This document shows, piece by piece, positions 62,945 through 64,000 of a stretch of 64,000 nt of DNA. Position numbers and translations under genes: made by a program. Source of the DNA: Bdellovibrio bacteriovorus (lineage in GTDB: Bacteria > Bdellovibrionota > Bdellovibrionia > Bdellovibrionales > Bdellovibrionaceae). The notes below the pieces were generated by a model. It saw only the letters and a program-made list of their open reading frames with translations. It searched no databases and was not told where the DNA came from. The stretch covers positions 1,955,890 to 2,019,889 of the forward strand of contig NZ_LUKD01000001.1 in assembly GCF_001592745.1 (NCBI RefSeq), in the 5' to 3' direction. Numbering within the stretch: position 1 is the first letter of the stretch; each line of letters opens with the position of its first letter.

Positions 62945-64000
62945 ATGAACGTTGAATCGGCTGTGATAAAGAGATCCAAGGCGAACTCCGATAAGTTCTT
63001 CATTATGAACGTCATGGGACTTCTTCTATCTTTAATGATTTTTTCTGCGGCTCACGCAGAGGAAAGTTGTTCGACTATTGATTACCGCCAGGAGCTTGGC
63101 CCGAACCGGGATCAAGGCGAACTGAGCTGGTGTTTTGCTTACACTTCGGCGGACCTTATTTCTCAACGAGTGAAAACCCGTGTTTCGGCGACCGACATCG
63201 CTTCAACTTTCATCTTGGCTGACCCTTATAAGCTGGAAGAGTCTACTCAGCCTGAGGTGAAAAACTATCTGCAGGAAAATCCAGAAATTTACACACGTCT
63301 TCAAGGAATTCGCCTAGCATCCGCGGGCAAATACGATCCGGAGCATATCTTACGCAAAGAGGGTTTGATGGATACCGGAGGCCAGGAAGATGCTGCTATT
63401 ATTTTGGCAAATACCAAAGGCATGTGCACAGAGAAGAACTTTCCCTCTACAGAATCCAATCAGACAAAGTTTTTTGGCCAGATCACAAAACTGTATAAGA
63501 AGCGAAACGAAGCACATATAAAACAGAACAACTGCGGTCTATTTCAGTCCCAGGCCGATTTCACTTCCGCCGTCGTTGATCCCTTTTCCGTTGCCATCAC
63601 CAGCGTGTATGAAGATGAACGCGATCGCCGTTGTCAGCGCAAGCCGTGGCCTGTTCCTCTCGTTCCAGTCATGACGAAGTTCGGTGATAGCCTTGAAGAA
63701 TACGAAGCGCGTATCAAAAAAGGCGAGATCAACAAAGAAGAGGGATCTAAAAAGCTTTTTGCAACCATTGATCATGCGTTAGAAAATGGCCGTATTGCTG
63801 GCATTGGATATAACGCGTACTCATTGATGGCTCCCGAAGAAGGGGAAGACAACAAGCATGCGGATCATTCAAGCGTGATCGCCGCGCGCAAGAAGATTGG
63901 CGGAAAATGCCAATACTTGATTCGAAATACCTGGGGCAGCGATTGCTCTATTTACTACGCAAAATTTCACAAACGCTGTGAAAAAGGCAACGTGTGGGTC
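62945..64000 (+). CDS. Papain-like (C1) cysteine peptidase, 3' end beyond the window
   Basis: An open frame of 352 codons runs to the window edge. Starts at ATG 62945 or, more like a signal peptide, at 63005 (NVMGLLLSLMIFSAAHA). DQGELSWCFAYTSADL has the C1 active-site Cys (normally Q-G-x-C-G-S-C-W), HADHSSVIAA supplies the His and YLIRNTWGSDC the Asn. The mature form thus has a full papain triad, with an insert of more than 200 residues between Cys and His. A secreted protease role is likely. Confidence 0.75.
   Translation, partial: MNVESAVIKRSKANSDKFFIMNVMGLLLSLMIFSAAHAEESCSTIDYRQELGPNRDQGELSWCFAYTSADLISQRVKTRVSATDIASTFILADPYKLEESTQPEVKNYLQENPEIYTRLQGIRLASAGKYDPEHILRKEGLMDTGGQEDAAIILANTKGMCTEKNFPSTESNQTKFFGQITKLYKKRNEAHIKQNNCGLFQSQADFTSAVVDPFSVAITSVYEDERDRRCQRKPWPVPLVPVMTKFGDSLEEYEARIKKGEINKEEGSKKLFATIDHALENGRIAGIGYNAYSLMAPEEGEDNKHADHSSVIAARKKIGGKCQYLIRNTWGSDCSIYYAKFHKRCEKGNVWV

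Overview
The window looks like a chromosomal segment of a Bdellovibrio-type predatory bacterium (Bdellovibrionota). The grounds are the gene content and protein style: a flagellar hook/flagellin set with short flagellins, CsrA and FliW; many secreted proteins and lipoproteins; peptidoglycan-active enzymes (L,D-transpeptidase, DUF1460 amidase, a 3D/barrel lipoprotein); large hybrid histidine kinases; a menaquinone pathway; and about 50% GC with tightly packed genes on both strands. Species cannot be fixed from the sequence alone. No rRNA, tRNA or CRISPR array was seen.

Layout. 1-5.6 kb: late flagellar operon flgJ-like, flgM, flgN, flgK, flgL, then csrA behind a sigma-28-type promoter, and fliW. 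5.6-5.9 kb: a small island with a 32-codon hydrophobic/lipobox peptide whose Shine-Dalgarno lies in a hairpin, flanked by inverted copies of a terminator-like hairpin. 5.9-17.4 kb: rmuC and menaquinone genes (menA, menC, menE; a hotdog thioesterase; a polyprenyl diphosphate synthase; a second UbiA-family enzyme), rsmJ and a membrane protein. 17.5-26.5 kb: a SpoIIE-like phosphatase with altered metal ligands, citrate synthase, an L,D-transpeptidase, a 160-bp inverted-repeat structure, a Met/Gly-rich secreted protein, a two-component system, a HIT protein and a DUF1653 protein. 26.5-30.6 kb: a probable metal/iron uptake operon (porin-like protein, imelysin, dihaem oxidoreductase). 30.6-35 kb: a candidate small RNA, then cheA, a cheW-like gene and a cheD-cheB fusion whose methylesterase part has lost catalytic Ser and His. 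35-48.4 kb: an aldehyde dehydrogenase relative, a collagen-like lipoprotein, a hybrid kinase, ddl, elbB, an acetyltransferase, ferredoxin, nth, doxX and a thiamine-type ABC transporter. 48.4-56.8 kb: a second hybrid kinase and a run of exported proteins, including one with a caspase-like His/Cys arrangement. 56.8-60.5 kb: two flagellin genes, each behind a structured leader and a sigma-28-like promoter, separated by a 956-bp element with perfect 33-bp terminal inverted repeats and a Y1/RAYT transposase. 60.6-64 kb: exported proteins, a PQQ-type sugar dehydrogenase lipoprotein and the start of a papain-like peptidase cut by the window edge.

How it fits together. FlgM (anti-sigma-28), four sigma-28-like promoters (csrA, cheA, both flagellins), FlgN (chaperone for FlgK/FlgL), and the CsrA-FliW pair that in other bacteria couples flagellin translation to filament assembly make one flagellar regulatory circuit spanning both ends of the window. 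The menaquinone genes lie in two neighbouring transcription groups that together supply ring and prenyl tail steps; menB, menD and menF are not in the window.

Limits. All family calls are from reading motifs by eye; promoters, hairpins and small RNAs are predictions from sequence patterns only.
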